Shown one piece after another: positions 1 to 8,427 of a stretch of DNA of 64,000 bases (the stretch's first letter is position 1; each line of letters begins with the position of its first letter). The position numbers and the translations under genes are program-made. The notes beneath the pieces are model-generated. The model was not told the origin of the DNA and did not search any database. It saw nothing but the letters and a program-made list of their open reading frames with translations. This DNA comes from Pseudoroseicyclus aestuarii (GTDB lineage: Bacteria; Pseudomonadota; Alphaproteobacteria; Rhodobacterales; Rhodobacteraceae): the NCBI RefSeq assembly GCF_003217255.1, contig NZ_QJTE01000004.1:1-64000 (forward strand). The letters are read 5' to 3'.

Positions 1-585
1 GACATCCGCGATTACCTGCACCTCGGCTGGGGCATGCTGGCCGTGATGCACCCGCCCTGCACCCGGCTCTGCAACAGCGGCGTCCGCTGGCTGCACGAGC
101 CGCCGAAGAACCCGCCCGCTGATGCGAGTGCCGAGGAGCGCGCGGACTGGCCGACCCTCTCGTCAGAGGCGCGCCGCGCGATCATGTGGCGACTGCTGGA
201 CGAGGGTGCCGCGCTCTTCACCGCCTGCTGGCAAGCCCCCATCCCGCGCGTCGCGATCGAGAACCCGGTGATGAACCCGCACGGCCGCGCCCGCTTGCCC
301 GCTGACCTGCCGAAACCGCAGATCGTCCAGCCCTGGTGGTTCGGCGAGCCTGCCTTCAAGGCGACGGGCTTCTACCTGCGCGGCCTGCCGCAACTGGCAG
401 CCACGCAGCGGCTGACGCCACCGAAGGCCGGCACGTCCGAGCACAAGGTCTGGAGCGCGATCCACCGCGCGCCGCCGGGCCCAGACCGCTGGAAGATCCG
501 CAGCCGCACCTTCGAGGGCGTGGCCGAGGCCTGCGCCGAGCAATGGGCCGGCACCGTCACCGAAGCAGCCGAGGTGACGGCATGA
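1..585 (+). CDS. Conserved phage protein of unknown function, 5' end missing
   Basis: The frame is open from the first base, so the gene begins left of the window and only its last 194 codons are seen. The segments HPPCTRLCNSGVRW, IPRVAIENPVMN, IVQPWWFGEPAFKATG and the closing RWKIRSRTFEGVAEA match, from memory, a phage/prophage family that is often mislabelled as a DNA cytosine methyltransferase. The real function is unknown. The Pro-Cys and Glu-Asn-Pro motifs resemble those of C5 methyltransferases, but no SAM-binding motif lies in the visible part. Its stop overlaps the start of the next small gene (ATGA), so it belongs to the same transcription unit that runs toward the integrase. Together they mark the end of an integrated element. 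Confidence 0.7.
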   Translation, partial: DIRDYLHLGWGMLAVMHPPCTRLCNSGVRWLHEPPKNPPADASAEERADWPTLSSEARRAIMWRLLDEGAALFTACWQAPIPRVAIENPVMNPHGRARLPADLPKPQIVQPWWFGEPAFKATGFYLRGLPQLAATQRLTPPKAGTSEHKVWSAIHRAPPGPDRWKIRSRTFEGVAEACAEQWAGTVTEAAEVTA

Positions 586-725
586 GCGGCGGCGTCAGCA
601 CCGGAGACAGGATCGCCTGCGGATGTGTCGTGCACCAATGGTGTGGGCGGCATGGATGCGCGAAGGCGGCGGCGGCCTCTGCAAGTGTACAAGGACCGCC
701 GGATCAGCACCAGGAGGAGCAATAG
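582..725 (+). CDS. Small Cys/His-containing phage ORF
   Basis: A 47-residue ORF whose ATG overlaps the stop of the upstream phage gene (ATGA), which suggests translational coupling. The N-terminal half carries CGC, HQWC and HGC, four cysteines and two histidines that could bind a metal. The C-terminal half is Ala/Gln-rich and looks disordered. I do not recognise it. It ends three bases before the start of the HTH gene, and the ribosome-binding site of that gene lies in its last codons, so it is at least positioned like a real gene of the element. It could still be a chance ORF. Confidence 0.4.
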   Translation: MSGGVSTGDRIACGCVVHQWCGRHGCAKAAAASASVQGPPDQHQEEQ

Positions 726-728
726 AGC

Positions 729-1007
729 ATGCCAGCCGCACGCCCCTACACACCAGAAACCCTTGCCGCTCGCTGGGACGTCAGCGCAACGTCGATCCGC
801 AACATGTGTCAGCGGGGCGATCTTAGTCATTTCCGGATCGGGAAGCTGTACCGGATTCCCGCCACAACGGTCGAGGAGGTTGAATGCCAGACATTAGTAT
901 TGGGCGGTTCCGGGGAGGCTTTTGCGTCTACTGGCGCGAGGGCGGAAGACGACGACGTCATCAGCTTGAGGCACGCACCCGAGCGGAGGCCGAGCCGGAG
1001 GCGCTAG
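729..1007 (+). CDS. Excisionase-like helix-turn-helix protein
   Basis: Ninety-two residues preceded by a strong AGGAGG about 12 bases before the ATG. Residues 7-55 (YTPETLAARWDVSATS, then RGDLSHFRIGKLYRIP) form the MerR/excisionase-type winged HTH seen in phage AlpA/Xis-like proteins: a helix-turn-helix followed by a basic wing. Such proteins usually direct the integrase toward excision or regulate the integration module. The C-terminal tail (about residues 56-92), ending in basic RPSRRR, is read out of frame through the first 124 bases of the integrase gene. The HTH assignment is firm; the role as excisionase is inferred from position. Confidence 0.75.
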   Translation: MPAARPYTPETLAARWDVSATSIRNMCQRGDLSHFRIGKLYRIPATTVEEVECQTLVLGGSGEAFASTGARAEDDDVISLRHAPERRPSRRR

Positions 1008-1885
1008 ACGTCTATCGCCGCGAGGCCTCCCGGCCAGGAGGCCTGACTGTATCCGAAATTTGGACAGCCTACTGCGACGACTTGGGCGACAAGCCGGCGG
1101 CGAAGACACTCGGCTATACTGGGAAGGCGGTCCTCGCGCACTTCGGCAGCTTCCGTCCAGACCAGGTGACGCGTGACCTTTGCCGCGCCTATGCGGTGAA
1201 ACGCGAGGCCGCAGGACGTTCGCAAGGCACGATCCAGACCGAGCTAGGCCACCTTGCGATGGCTCTTAATTTTGGACGCGCCTCGCTGCGCCAAGCCTCG
1301 GCCGGCGACGTGTGGCGGCCGAACAAACCCGCTCCGAAGGATCGATGGCTGACGCATGAAGAGATCGACCGACTTCTGGCCGGGGCCGGCGCGCCGCACA
1401 TCAGACTTGCGATTCACCTCTTGCTGTCTACCGCCGCTCGGGTTGGCGCCATCCTCGACCTGACGTGGGATCGAGTCGACCTCAACCGCGGCCAAATTGA
1501 TCTGCGCCTACCTGACAGTCGGACACGGAAGGGCCGCGCCGTGGTTCCAATGAACTCTGGTCTTCGCACCGCTCTGACGGCTGCTCACGATGCCGCGCTA
1601 TCCGACTTCGTGGTCGAGTATGCGGGCGGCCAGGTGAAGAGCATCCGAAAAGGCTTCGATGGCGCAGTCGAGCGAGCCCAGCTCAAGGATGTCACGATCC
1701 ACACGCTCCGCCATACTGCCGCGGTGCATATGGCCGCCGCCGGTATCGACATGCGTCGGATCGCGCAGTTCCTCGGGCACACCAACACCGCGACGACCGA
1801 ACGGGTCTACGCGAGGTTCGCCCCAGACCACCTGGCGGATGCCGCCGAGGTGCTGGACTTCGTGAAGCTGAAGAGGGTTCACTGA
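884..1885 (+). CDS. Phage-type tyrosine recombinase / integrase
   Basis: This 333-residue protein catalyses site-specific integration and excision of the mobile element. The start is supported by GGAGG just upstream of the ATG. An N-terminal basic arm-binding segment (RFRGGFCVYW and a run of Arg) precedes a core-binding region (about 55-150) and the catalytic domain. All expected catalytic residues are visible: Arg in STAARVGAILDL near 186, HTLRHT near 273-276, His in FLGHTN near 299, and the Tyr nucleophile in ERVYARF near 309. The gene ends 74 bp before the 3' end of tRNA-Val, the classic arrangement for an integrase adjoining its own attachment site. The element therefore extends leftward out of the window. 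The start overlaps the HTH gene out of frame by 124 bp. Confidence 0.95.
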   Translation: MPDISIGRFRGGFCVYWREGGRRRRHQLEARTRAEAEPEALDVYRREASRPGGLTVSEIWTAYCDDLGDKPAAKTLGYTGKAVLAHFGSFRPDQVTRDLCRAYAVKREAAGRSQGTIQTELGHLAMALNFGRASLRQASAGDVWRPNKPAPKDRWLTHEEIDRLLAGAGAPHIRLAIHLLLSTAARVGAILDLTWDRVDLNRGQIDLRLPDSRTRKGRAVVPMNSGLRTALTAAHDAALSDFVVEYAGGQVKSIRKGFDGAVERAQLKDVTIHTLRHTAAVHMAAAGIDMRRIAQFLGHTNTATTERVYARFAPDHLADAAEVLDFVKLKRVH

Positions 1886-1959
1886 CCGAACTCAGGTTCA
1901 ATGAACCGAGGGACACTTTGTATTCAGCTACTTAAATGGCTGATATATTGCGGTAAAAG

Positions 1960-1996
1960 TGGTGGGTGATGAGGGATTTGAACCCCCGACATCTTC
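1960..1996. other. Probable attachment-site core (one att end of the integrated element)
   Basis: Tyrosine integrases that sit next to a tRNA normally recombine within its 3' half, leaving a direct repeat of that part at the far end of the element. The T-arm and acceptor 3' strand of tRNA-Val(CAC) fill this interval, 75 bases from the integrase stop. The exact core cannot be set because the other end lies outside the window. This is inferred from position. Confidence 0.5.
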
Positions 1997-2034
1997 GATG
2001 TGAACGAAGCGCTCTACCACTGAGCTAATCACCC
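1960..2034 (-). tRNA. tRNA-Val (anticodon CAC)
   Basis: The reverse complement folds as a cloverleaf. The acceptor is GGGTGAT paired with ATCACCC, followed by discriminator A and an encoded CCA. The D-arm contains AGCTCAGTGGTAGAGC. The anticodon arm is CTTCG-TTCACAT-CGAAG, giving anticodon CAC, and the T-arm contains GGTTCAAATCC. The anticodon assigns valine (GUG codons). Its 3' end faces the integrase gene, so this gene is the probable integration target, with its 3' part regenerated on insertion. Confidence 0.95.
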
Positions 2035-2226
2035 ATCGGAGCGCCGTTTAGCGGGCGGCGCGGCCCGGCGCAAGCCCTTCACGCGTTGACGAAGCGTCCA
2101 ATTTAAAGGCGGCCTGCCCGCTTTGACGGCGGAGGGCAGAAAGCCCCCTATTCTCTTGTTGCGAAAGCATTGACGCCAGAGGGGAAAGGGGACGCCATGC
2201 CACTTCCTCGACATCCGGAGAGACCG

Positions 2227-3126
2227 ATGCGTTACGCCCTAGCCGCCCTGCCCCTCGCCACGCTTGCCCTGCCGCTGCAGGCCGCCGAACTTCTCGATCC
2301 CGAGCCGCGGATCGCGGTCATGTCCGCCTTCGCGCCCGAGTGGCAGGTGCTGCGCGGCGCGCTGGAGGATCCGCAGGATCACATGCTGCATGGCATGACC
2401 TTCGTCACCGGCAGCCTCTCCGGCCAGGAGGTCGTGGTGATGCTCTCGGGCGTCTCGATGGTGAACGCGGCGATGACGACCCAGATGGTGCTCGACCATT
2501 TCGACATCGAGGCGCTGGTCTTCTCCGGCATCGCCGGCGGTGTCGATCCCGAGCTGTCGATCGGCGATGTCATCGTGGCCGAACGCTGGGGCCAGTACCT
2601 CGACGCGGTCTTCGCGCGCGAAACATCTGACGGGGTCTTCGAGATGCCCGGCTGGATGACCTCGGACTTCGACAACTTCGGCATGATCTACACCCGCGAC
2701 GTCAGCCTCGAGCAGATCGAGGATGGCGGAAAGCAGTTCTGGTTCGAAACGGATCCGACCCTGCTCGAGGCGGCGGCCCGCGCGGCCGAGGGGCTGACGC
2801 TCGAGGACTGCGACGCGGAAGAGACCTGCCTGCCCGACGCGCCCCAGATCACCATCGGCGGCAGCGGCGTCTCCGGCCCGGTCTTCGTCGACAACGCGGA
2901 CTTCCGCCAGCATGCCGCCGATCAGTGGGGCGCCTCGGTGCTGGACATGGAAAGCGCGGCCGTTGCCCAGGTGGCGCAGGTGAACGCGGTGCCGTTCATC
3001 GCCTTCCGCTCGCTCAGCGACCTCGCCGGCGGCAGCGCCGAGCCGAACGAGATGGCGACCTTCATGGACCTCGCCGCCGGCAATTCCGCCGCGCTGGTGC
3101 AGGCCTTCCTCGCCGAGCTGGACTAA
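2227..3126 (+). CDS. Secreted MTA/SAH nucleosidase-like phosphorylase-superfamily protein
   Basis: The first in-frame ATG is at 2170, but 2227 is preferred. It has GGAGAG upstream and begins a clean signal peptide (MRYALAALPLATLALPLQAAE), so the mature protein should be periplasmic. The body matches the purine nucleosidase/phosphorylase fold: SGIAGGVDPELSIGDVIVA is the glycine-rich segment, DMESAAVAQV carries the substrate-binding Met-Glu, and RSLSDLAGG carries the catalytic Asp of MTA/SAH nucleosidases. Known family members hydrolyse methylthioadenosine or adenosylhomocysteine in the cytoplasm. A signal-peptide form is less usual and may act in periplasmic nucleoside salvage. An insert around residues 150-225 with two Cys (DCDAEETC) is not part of the minimal enzyme. 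The gene converges with the next one and overlaps it by 4 bp. Confidence 0.75.
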   Translation: MRYALAALPLATLALPLQAAELLDPEPRIAVMSAFAPEWQVLRGALEDPQDHMLHGMTFVTGSLSGQEVVVMLSGVSMVNAAMTTQMVLDHFDIEALVFSGIAGGVDPELSIGDVIVAERWGQYLDAVFARETSDGVFEMPGWMTSDFDNFGMIYTRDVSLEQIEDGGKQFWFETDPTLLEAAARAAEGLTLEDCDAEETCLPDAPQITIGGSGVSGPVFVDNADFRQHAADQWGASVLDMESAAVAQVAQVNAVPFIAFRSLSDLAGGSAEPNEMATFMDLAAGNSAALVQAFLAELD

Positions 3127-4247
3127 GCGCCCGCGGGCGCCGCATCCGCGGTCGCTGCCGAGTTCAGGGTCCGGGCCCACCGCTCCGTTTCCCGCCGGGT
3201 CAGGCGGGTGCGGACGGGGGCGCCGTAAGTGCCCACCGGATCGGCAGCAAGGCCGGGATGCAGCGCCTCGAGCGCGCGGCGCTGCGGCCCCGTCAGGAGG
3301 CGCAGCGCCGTCGGCCCCGGATAGAAGCTTTCGCTCGGCACGCCCTCGGCCAGCAGCAGCTGGTGCTGGTCGAGAAGAAGGGTGACATAGGTCACCTGCC
3401 GCAGGCCGCGCATGATGCGCACGCCGCGCAGCGCCGTCAGCCCCTTGGCCCGAACCAGCGCCCCCTCGCCCGCAGCGCCCGATGCACCGGGCCAGGCGAT
3501 GCAATGCTGCGGCGAGATGGCAAGGTCGCGGCGCGGCAGCCCCTGCCCCATGGCGCCGGCACGGATCACGATGGGCCGATGCGCATCCTCCGCCTCCGCG
3601 AAGGTCATCTCGCGCCGCAGGATCAAGCGGATCGGCTGCGGGCCGGCATCGACCGTCGTGACCAGATCGCCAACGGAAAGATCCTCGATCGCCACCTCGC
3701 CCTGCGGCGTCATCAGCCGCGTCCCGGCGGCATGGCAGACGGGGGCGATGTTCTGGTTGCCGCTTGCCGTGATCTCGACATCGTTACCAGCGGGCGTGAA
3801 GTCGATGTCCAGCGTCTGGATCGAGGTGATGCCCTCGAGATCGCCGACCGAATCGTCGACGACCGCGAAGTAGCGCACCGGCCCACCGAAGAGCGGGGTC
3901 GCCTCTATGAACACGATCTCGCTGCTGCCGCCGTTGCCCGACAGGTCGCGCTGCGAGGCGCCTCCGTCGTATGTCACGGTGACCACGTCGCCCGAATTGT
4001 CCGGGACGGGAAGACGGATCGAATAGGTGATCCCGTCGATCTCGAGACTGCCGCTGTGGGTATTCGCCGTCTCGTTCAGCTCTCCGATGTAGCCGAGGGT
4101 GTTGGTCAGGTCCGTGTCGCTATAGGTCGCCGTATCCACCACGCCCAGAATGTCACCCGCGCCGCCGGACGCCGCCGTGTAGAGCGTGTTCGCGGAGATC
4201 GAGGACAGCTCGATCAGGTCGTAGATCGGCGTGTAAAAGGCAGGCAT
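3123..4247 (-). CDS. Hint-domain protein
   Basis: A 374-residue protein of the Hint_2 type common in Rhodobacterales. Residues 1-170 are an acidic, Asp/Thr/Gly-rich beta-type region without a signal peptide. From about 171 (VCHAAGTRLMTPQGEVAIEDLSVGD) begins the Hint fold, with the usual block A Cys and the Gly-x-x-Val-x-Thr strand; PRRDLAISPQHCIAW is the later block. In known inteins and hedgehog proteins this fold self-processes. Whether these bacterial versions cleave is not established. The N-terminal part resembles the extracellular regions of secreted type I substrates, so export or self-release is possible but unproven. Confidence 0.8.
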   Translation of the reverse strand: MPAFYTPIYDLIELSSISANTLYTAASGGAGDILGVVDTATYSDTDLTNTLGYIGELNETANTHSGSLEIDGITYSIRLPVPDNSGDVVTVTYDGGASQRDLSGNGGSSEIVFIEATPLFGGPVRYFAVVDDSVGDLEGITSIQTLDIDFTPAGNDVEITASGNQNIAPVCHAAGTRLMTPQGEVAIEDLSVGDLVTTVDAGPQPIRLILRREMTFAEAEDAHRPIVIRAGAMGQGLPRRDLAISPQHCIAWPGASGAAGEGALVRAKGLTALRGVRIMRGLRQVTYVTLLLDQHQLLLAEGVPSESFYPGPTALRLLTGPQRRALEALHPGLAADPVGTYGAPVRTRLTRRETERWARTLNSAATADAAPAGA

Positions 4248-4360
4248 GCGACCCTCCGGCGGTGATGCGGAGCGTCAGTGTGGCGGCGGCGGATTGCGAT
4301 TTCGCTAAGGCCCGGGTTGCCGGTGCGGGGCAAGCGAGCGGCAGGATCCCATAACGGAAA

Positions 4361-4390
4361 AGGGGGCGCGCCCTCACGGGCGCGCCCCCT
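4361..4390 (-). terminator. Strong hairpin downstream of lon
   Basis: A perfect inverted repeat, AGGGGGCGCGCCC with loop TCAC and its complement, lies 28 bp after the lon stop. On the lon strand it is followed by a short T-rich stretch (TTTTCCGTT). It probably ends lon transcription before the Hint gene. Confidence 0.7.
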
Positions 4391-4418
4391 CTAACGGTTA
4401 GGGCCTGTACTGCGGCGA

Positions 4419-6830
4419 TCAGTGCGTGATCGCCCCGGTCACCGCGTTGCGAACCTCCAGCGCGCGGGCGGCGGCGGCGGCCTCTTCTGCCTCCTCGTCC
4501 CACTCGATCGCCTCGGGCTGGCGGATCAGCGCGCGCTTGAGCACCTCGGAGACGTGGGTGACGGGGATGATCTCCAGCCCCTCCTTCACGTTGTCCGGGA
4601 TCTCGGTCAGATCCTTGACGTTCTCTTCGGGGATCAGGACCGTCTTGATCCCGCCCCGCAGCGCGGCGAGCAGCTTCTCCTTCAGCCCGCCGATCGGCAT
4701 GGCATTGCCGCGCAGGCTGACCTCGCCGGTCATGGCGATGTCCTTGCGGACCGGGATCTGCGTCAGCACCGAGACCATGGAGGTCACCATGGCCAGACCG
4801 GCCGAGGGGCCGTCCTTGGGCGTCGCCCCGTCCGGCACGTGGACGTGGATGTCCGTCGTGTCGAACTTCGTCGGCTTCACCCCAAGGCTGGGGCTGACCG
4901 AGCGGACGTAGCTGCTGGCGGCGTCGATGGATTCCTTCATCACATCGCCGAGTGTCCCGGTGGTCTTCATCCGGCCCTTGCCCGGCAGGCGCAGCGCCTC
5001 GATCTGCAGAAGATCGCCGCCGACCTGCGTCCAGGCGAGGCCGGTGACCACCCCGATCTGGTCCTCCTTCTCGGCCAACCCGTAGCGATGCCGCTTCACG
5101 CCAAGCAGATCCTCGAGGTTATCGGCCGTGACCGTGACCTTCTCGGTCTCCTTCTTGATCAGCTTCGTCACCGCCTTGCGCGCGATCTTCGCCAGCTCGC
5201 GCTCGAGGTTCCGCACGCCCGCCTCGCGGGTATAGGTCCGGATCATCTCGGTCAGCGCGGCATCGTCGATCTCGAACTCCTTGGGCTTGAGACCGTGGTT
5301 CTTCATCACCTTGGGCAGAAGGTGCTGCCGGGCGATCTCGCGCTTCTCGTCCTCGGTGTAACCGGCGAGCGAAATGATCTCCATCCGGTCCAGAAGCGGG
5401 CCGGGCATGTTGTAGGAGTTCGCCGTGGTCAGGAACATCACGTTGGACAGGTCGTATTCGACCTCGAGGTAGTGATCGACGAAGGTGCCGTTCTGCTCGG
5501 GGTCGAGCACCTCGAGCATGGCCGAGGCCGGATCGCCGCGGAAGTCCTGCCCCATCTTGTCGATTTCATCGAGCAGGATGAGCGGGTTCGTGGTCTTCGC
5601 CTTCTTCAGCGCCTGGATGATCTTGCCGGGCATGGAGCCGATGTAGGTCCGGCGGTGGCCGCGGATCTCGCTCTCGTCGCGCACGCCGCCAAGGCTGATG
5701 CGGATGAACTCACGCCCCGTCGCCTTCGCGACGGACTTCCCGAGGGAGGTCTTGCCGACGCCCGGAGGGCCGACGAGGCACATGATCGGCCCCTTCAGCT
5801 GCTTGGAGCGCTGCTGCACGGCAAGATACTCGACGATCCGTTCCTTGACCTTGTCGAGGCCGTAGTGGTCGTCGTCGAGGATCTTCTCGGCGGCGCCAAG
5901 GTTCTTCTTGGTGCGCGACTTCACGCCCCACGGAATGGCCAGCATCCAGTCGAGGTAGTTGCGCACGACGGTCGCCTCGGCGGACATCGGCGACATGTTC
6001 TTGAGCTTCTTGATCTCGGCCTCGGCCTTCTCGCGGGCCTCGGTCGAGAGCTTCGTCTCGGAGATGCGCTTCTCCAGCTCGGCGACCTCGTTCTGGCCGT
6101 CCTCGCCGTCGCCCAGCTCCTTCTGAATGGCCTTCATCTGCTCATTCAGGTAGTACTCGCGCTGGGTCTTCTCCATCTGCGACTTGACGCGGGTCTTGAT
6201 CTTCTTCTCGACCTGCAGGACCGACATCTCGCCCTGCATCAACCCGTAGACCTTCTCCAGCCGCTCCGCGACGGTCAGCGTCTCGAGCAGGTCCTGCTTC
6301 TGGCCGACATCGACGCCAAGGTGCCCGGCCACGAGGTCGGACAGCTTGGCAGGCTCGGTCGCCTCGGTGATCGCCGAGAGCGCCTCTTCGGGGATGTTCT
6401 TGCGGATCTTGGCATAGCGCTCGAACTCCTGCGCGACGGAGCCGGCAAGCGCACGCACGATCTCCTCGTCGCCCAGCGATTCCTCGAGCGCCTCGACGCG
6501 GGCCTGGAAGAAGTTCTCGTTCTCCTCGAAGCCGGCGATGCGCACGCGGCTCTTGCCCTCGACAAGGACCTTCACGGTGCCGTCGGGCAGCTTCAGAAGC
6601 TGCAGCACATTGGCGAGAACGCCGGTCTTGTAGATACCCTCGGCATCGGGATCGTCGACGCCGGGATCGACCTGGGACGACAGCAGGATCTGCTTGTCGT
6701 CGGCCATCACCTCCTCGAGCGCGCGGACGGATTTCTCGCGGCCGACGAAAAGCGGGACGACCATGTGCGGGAACACCACGATGTCCCGCAGCGGCAGCAC
6801 CGGATAGGAGGGGCTCATTTGGTCTTCCAT
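4419..6830 (-). CDS. lon: ATP-dependent protease Lon
   Basis: Lon degrades damaged and regulatory proteins in the cytoplasm as an ATP-driven hexamer. The chosen start ([16 protein letters not shown]) has AAGGAC 7 bases upstream; an ATG at 6875 lacks a ribosome site and would add 15 unrelated residues. Domain order is the LON substrate-binding domain (about 1-200), a coiled-coil linker, the AAA+ module with Walker [14 protein letters not shown] and Walker [12 protein letters not shown], and the C-terminal protease domain with catalytic Ser in [11 protein letters not shown] and Lys in [10 protein letters not shown]. The length of 803 residues is normal. It is monocistronic between its own promoter and terminator, and the promoter at 6911-6940 looks RpoH-dependent. 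Confidence 0.97.
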   Translation of the reverse strand: MEDQMSPSYPVLPLRDIVVFPHMVVPLFVGREKSVRALEEVMADDKQILLSSQVDPGVDDPDAEGIYKTGVLANVLQLLKLPDGTVKVLVEGKSRVRIAGFEENENFFQARVEALEESLGDEEIVRALAGSVAQEFERYAKIRKNIPEEALSAITEATEPAKLSDLVAGHLGVDVGQKQDLLETLTVAERLEKVYGLMQGEMSVLQVEKKIKTRVKSQMEKTQREYYLNEQMKAIQKELGDGEDGQNEVAELEKRISETKLSTEAREKAEAEIKKLKNMSPMSAEATVVRNYLDWMLAIPWGVKSRTKKNLGAAEKILDDDHYGLDKVKERIVEYLAVQQRSKQLKGPIMCLVGPPGVGKTSLGKSVAKATGREFIRISLGGVRDESEIRGHRRTYIGSMPGKIIQALKKAKTTNPLILLDEIDKMGQDFRGDPASAMLEVLDPEQNGTFVDHYLEVEYDLSNVMFLTTANSYNMPGPLLDRMEIISLAGYTEDEKREIARQHLLPKVMKNHGLKPKEFEIDDAALTEMIRTYTREAGVRNLERELAKIARKAVTKLIKKETEKVTVTADNLEDLLGVKRHRYGLAEKEDQIGVVTGLAWTQVGGDLLQIEALRLPGKGRMKTTGTLGDVMKESIDAASSYVRSVSPSLGVKPTKFDTTDIHVHVPDGATPKDGPSAGLAMVTSMVSVLTQIPVRKDIAMTGEVSLRGNAMPIGGLKEKLLAALRGGIKTVLIPEENVKDLTEIPDNVKEGLEIIPVTHVSEVLKRALIRQPEAIEWDEEAEEAAAAARALEVRNAVTGAITH

Positions 6831-6910
6831 TTCGGATGTCCTTGTTCTTGGCAAGACGGCCTGGCCCCGAGGCATCAGCGACCTTGTGGCCGTCTCCTGT
6901 CTGGACCCAC

Positions 6911-6940
6911 AATCTGGGGGGTGCGGGCCGGTGTTTCAAG
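6911..6940 (-). promoter_or_regulatory. Candidate sigma-32 (RpoH) promoter of lon
   Basis: On the minus strand the sequence reads CTTGAAA, about 12-13 bases, then CCCCCCAGATT. This fits the known heat-shock consensus CTTGAAA - N11-15 - CCCCATnT and lies about 80 bp before the lon start codon. Lon is a classic RpoH regulon member, so the match is meaningful. No transcript start is known. The rest of 6831-7174 shows no gene. Confidence 0.65.
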
Positions 6941-7123
6941 CGGCGCATTGCCACCGCGGGCCGGTGCCTCGGCGCGGGTGCCCGCAACTGTCACGGAGCC
7001 CTGCGGTGGCTGTGACCTGCCGCCGCGATGCTGCCGCAGGCGCGGCGCAATGCCGCCTCAGTCGCAGTAGGCTGGGTCCCGCGTCCTGCGGGCCTGCCGC
7101 TGCTTGCGGCGCCCCGAGACGCG

Positions 7124-7151
7124 AAGGGCGGTCCCGAGGGGCCGCCCTTTT
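7124..7151. terminator. Hairpin between lon and the OYE gene
   Basis: AAGGGCGGTCC is followed by a complementary GGGCCGCCCTTTT arm, with the T run on the plus strand. It begins 24 bp past the stop of the minus-strand old-yellow-enzyme gene and probably ends that transcript, though the U-tract is better on the other strand. It may act in both directions. Confidence 0.5.
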
Positions 7152-7174
7152 CCTGCCTCGAACGGGATCAGCGC

Positions 7175-8266
7175 CTATTCGGCGGCCTCGAGCGTCGGGT
7201 AGTCGGTCAGGCCCTCGCGCCCGCCGCCGTACATCGTCTCGGGGTTCGGCTGGTTCAGCGGCGCATCGCGGCGCAGCCGCTCCACGAGGTCGGGGTTGGC
7301 GATATAGGGCCGACCGAAGGCCACGACATCGGCAAAGCCGCTGGAGACGGCCTCGTCGGCCATCGCCTTGTCGTAGCCGTTGTTGGCCATGTAGGGGCCC
7401 TTCCACAGCGCGCGCAGCGCCTCGATGCTCTGGCCGTCGGGCAGCTCGCGCGGGCCGCCGGTCGCGCCTTCGACCATGTGCAGATAGGCCAGACCGTAGC
7501 GGTTCAGCTCTTCGACGACATAGCCGTAATGGGCCATCGGATCGCTGTCGATGCCGTCGTTCGCCGGGGTGAAGGGCGACAGGCGGATACCGGTGCGGCT
7601 GGCGCCGATCTCGGCGGTGACGGCGTCCAGCACCTCGAACAGGATGCGGGCGCGGTTCTCGATGCTGCCGCCATAGGCGTCGGTGCGGCGGTTGGAGCCG
7701 TCGCGCAGGAACTGCTCCAGCAGGTAGTTGTTCGCGGCGTGCACCTCGACGCCGTCAAAGCCCGCCTGCTTGGCGCAGCGCGTGGCATGGGCGAAATCCG
7801 CGACGAGACGCGGCATCTCGTTTTCCTCCAGCGCGCGCGGCTCGGAGGTTTCGACAAAGCCGCTCTCGACGAAGGTCTTGGCATCGGCGCGGATCGCCGA
7901 GGGGGCGACAGGCTGCTGCCCGTCCGGCTGCAGGCTGGTATGGCTGATCCGCCCGACGTGCCAGAGCTGCAGGACGATCTTGCCGCCCGCCTCGTGCACC
8001 GCGTCGGTGACCTTCTTCCAGGCCGCGACCTGGCCCTCGGTGTAGATACCGGGGGCAGAGAGGTAGCCCTTGCCCTCGGGGCTGATCTGCGTCGCCTCGG
8101 TGATGATCAGCCCGGCGCCGGCGCGCTGGCGGTAGTAGTCGACATGCATCTCGCCGACCTCGTCGGTGGCATTGTCGGCGCGGTTGCGGGTAAGCGGGGC
8201 CATGACCACGCGGTTGGCCAGGGCAATGTCGCCCAGGGTGGTGCTATCGAAAAGGGTCTTGGACAT
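7175..8266 (-). CDS. Old yellow enzyme family alkene reductase (NemA-like)
   Basis: This 363-residue FMN-dependent NAD(P)H:flavin oxidoreductase belongs to the family that reduces activated C=C bonds, nitro compounds and N-ethylmaleimide. The start is fixed by AGGAG 8 bases upstream (MSKTLFDSTTLGD); the longer in-frame ORF is not conserved. Family signatures are VVMAPLTRNRA at the FMN-binding N-terminus, LQLWHVGRISH, FDGVEVHAANNYLLEQFLRD (His and Asn substrate contacts) and the FGRPYIANPDLVERL phosphate-binding end. It is transcribed alone, without an adjacent regulator. The exact substrate cannot be read from the sequence. Confidence 0.92.
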   Translation of the reverse strand: MSKTLFDSTTLGDIALANRVVMAPLTRNRADNATDEVGEMHVDYYRQRAGAGLIITEATQISPEGKGYLSAPGIYTEGQVAAWKKVTDAVHEAGGKIVLQLWHVGRISHTSLQPDGQQPVAPSAIRADAKTFVESGFVETSEPRALEENEMPRLVADFAHATRCAKQAGFDGVEVHAANNYLLEQFLRDGSNRRTDAYGGSIENRARILFEVLDAVTAEIGASRTGIRLSPFTPANDGIDSDPMAHYGYVVEELNRYGLAYLHMVEGATGGPRELPDGQSIEALRALWKGPYMANNGYDKAMADEAVSSGFADVVAFGRPYIANPDLVERLRRDAPLNQPNPETMYGGGREGLTDYPTLEAAE

Positions 8267-8427
8267 CTGTGGGCTCCTGATTGGGCACAGCGCCTCAGAT
8301 GGGCTCGCGCTGCAGCGCAGCAAGCCCCGCCGCCCCGCGACGCGGCGGCACGGGCCCTCGGGCAGCCAGCGGTCCTGGCAGTCTCGGCTTTTCGCGACGG
8401 GTCAAGATGGCCGCCGACCGCTCGCCG

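Noticed and set aside
4422-7070. Long open frame antisense to lon (882 codons)
   Set aside because: It is the mirror of a highly conserved gene in high-GC DNA, where antisense frames stay open. Its composition is His/Gly/Arg/Leu-rich without any domain.
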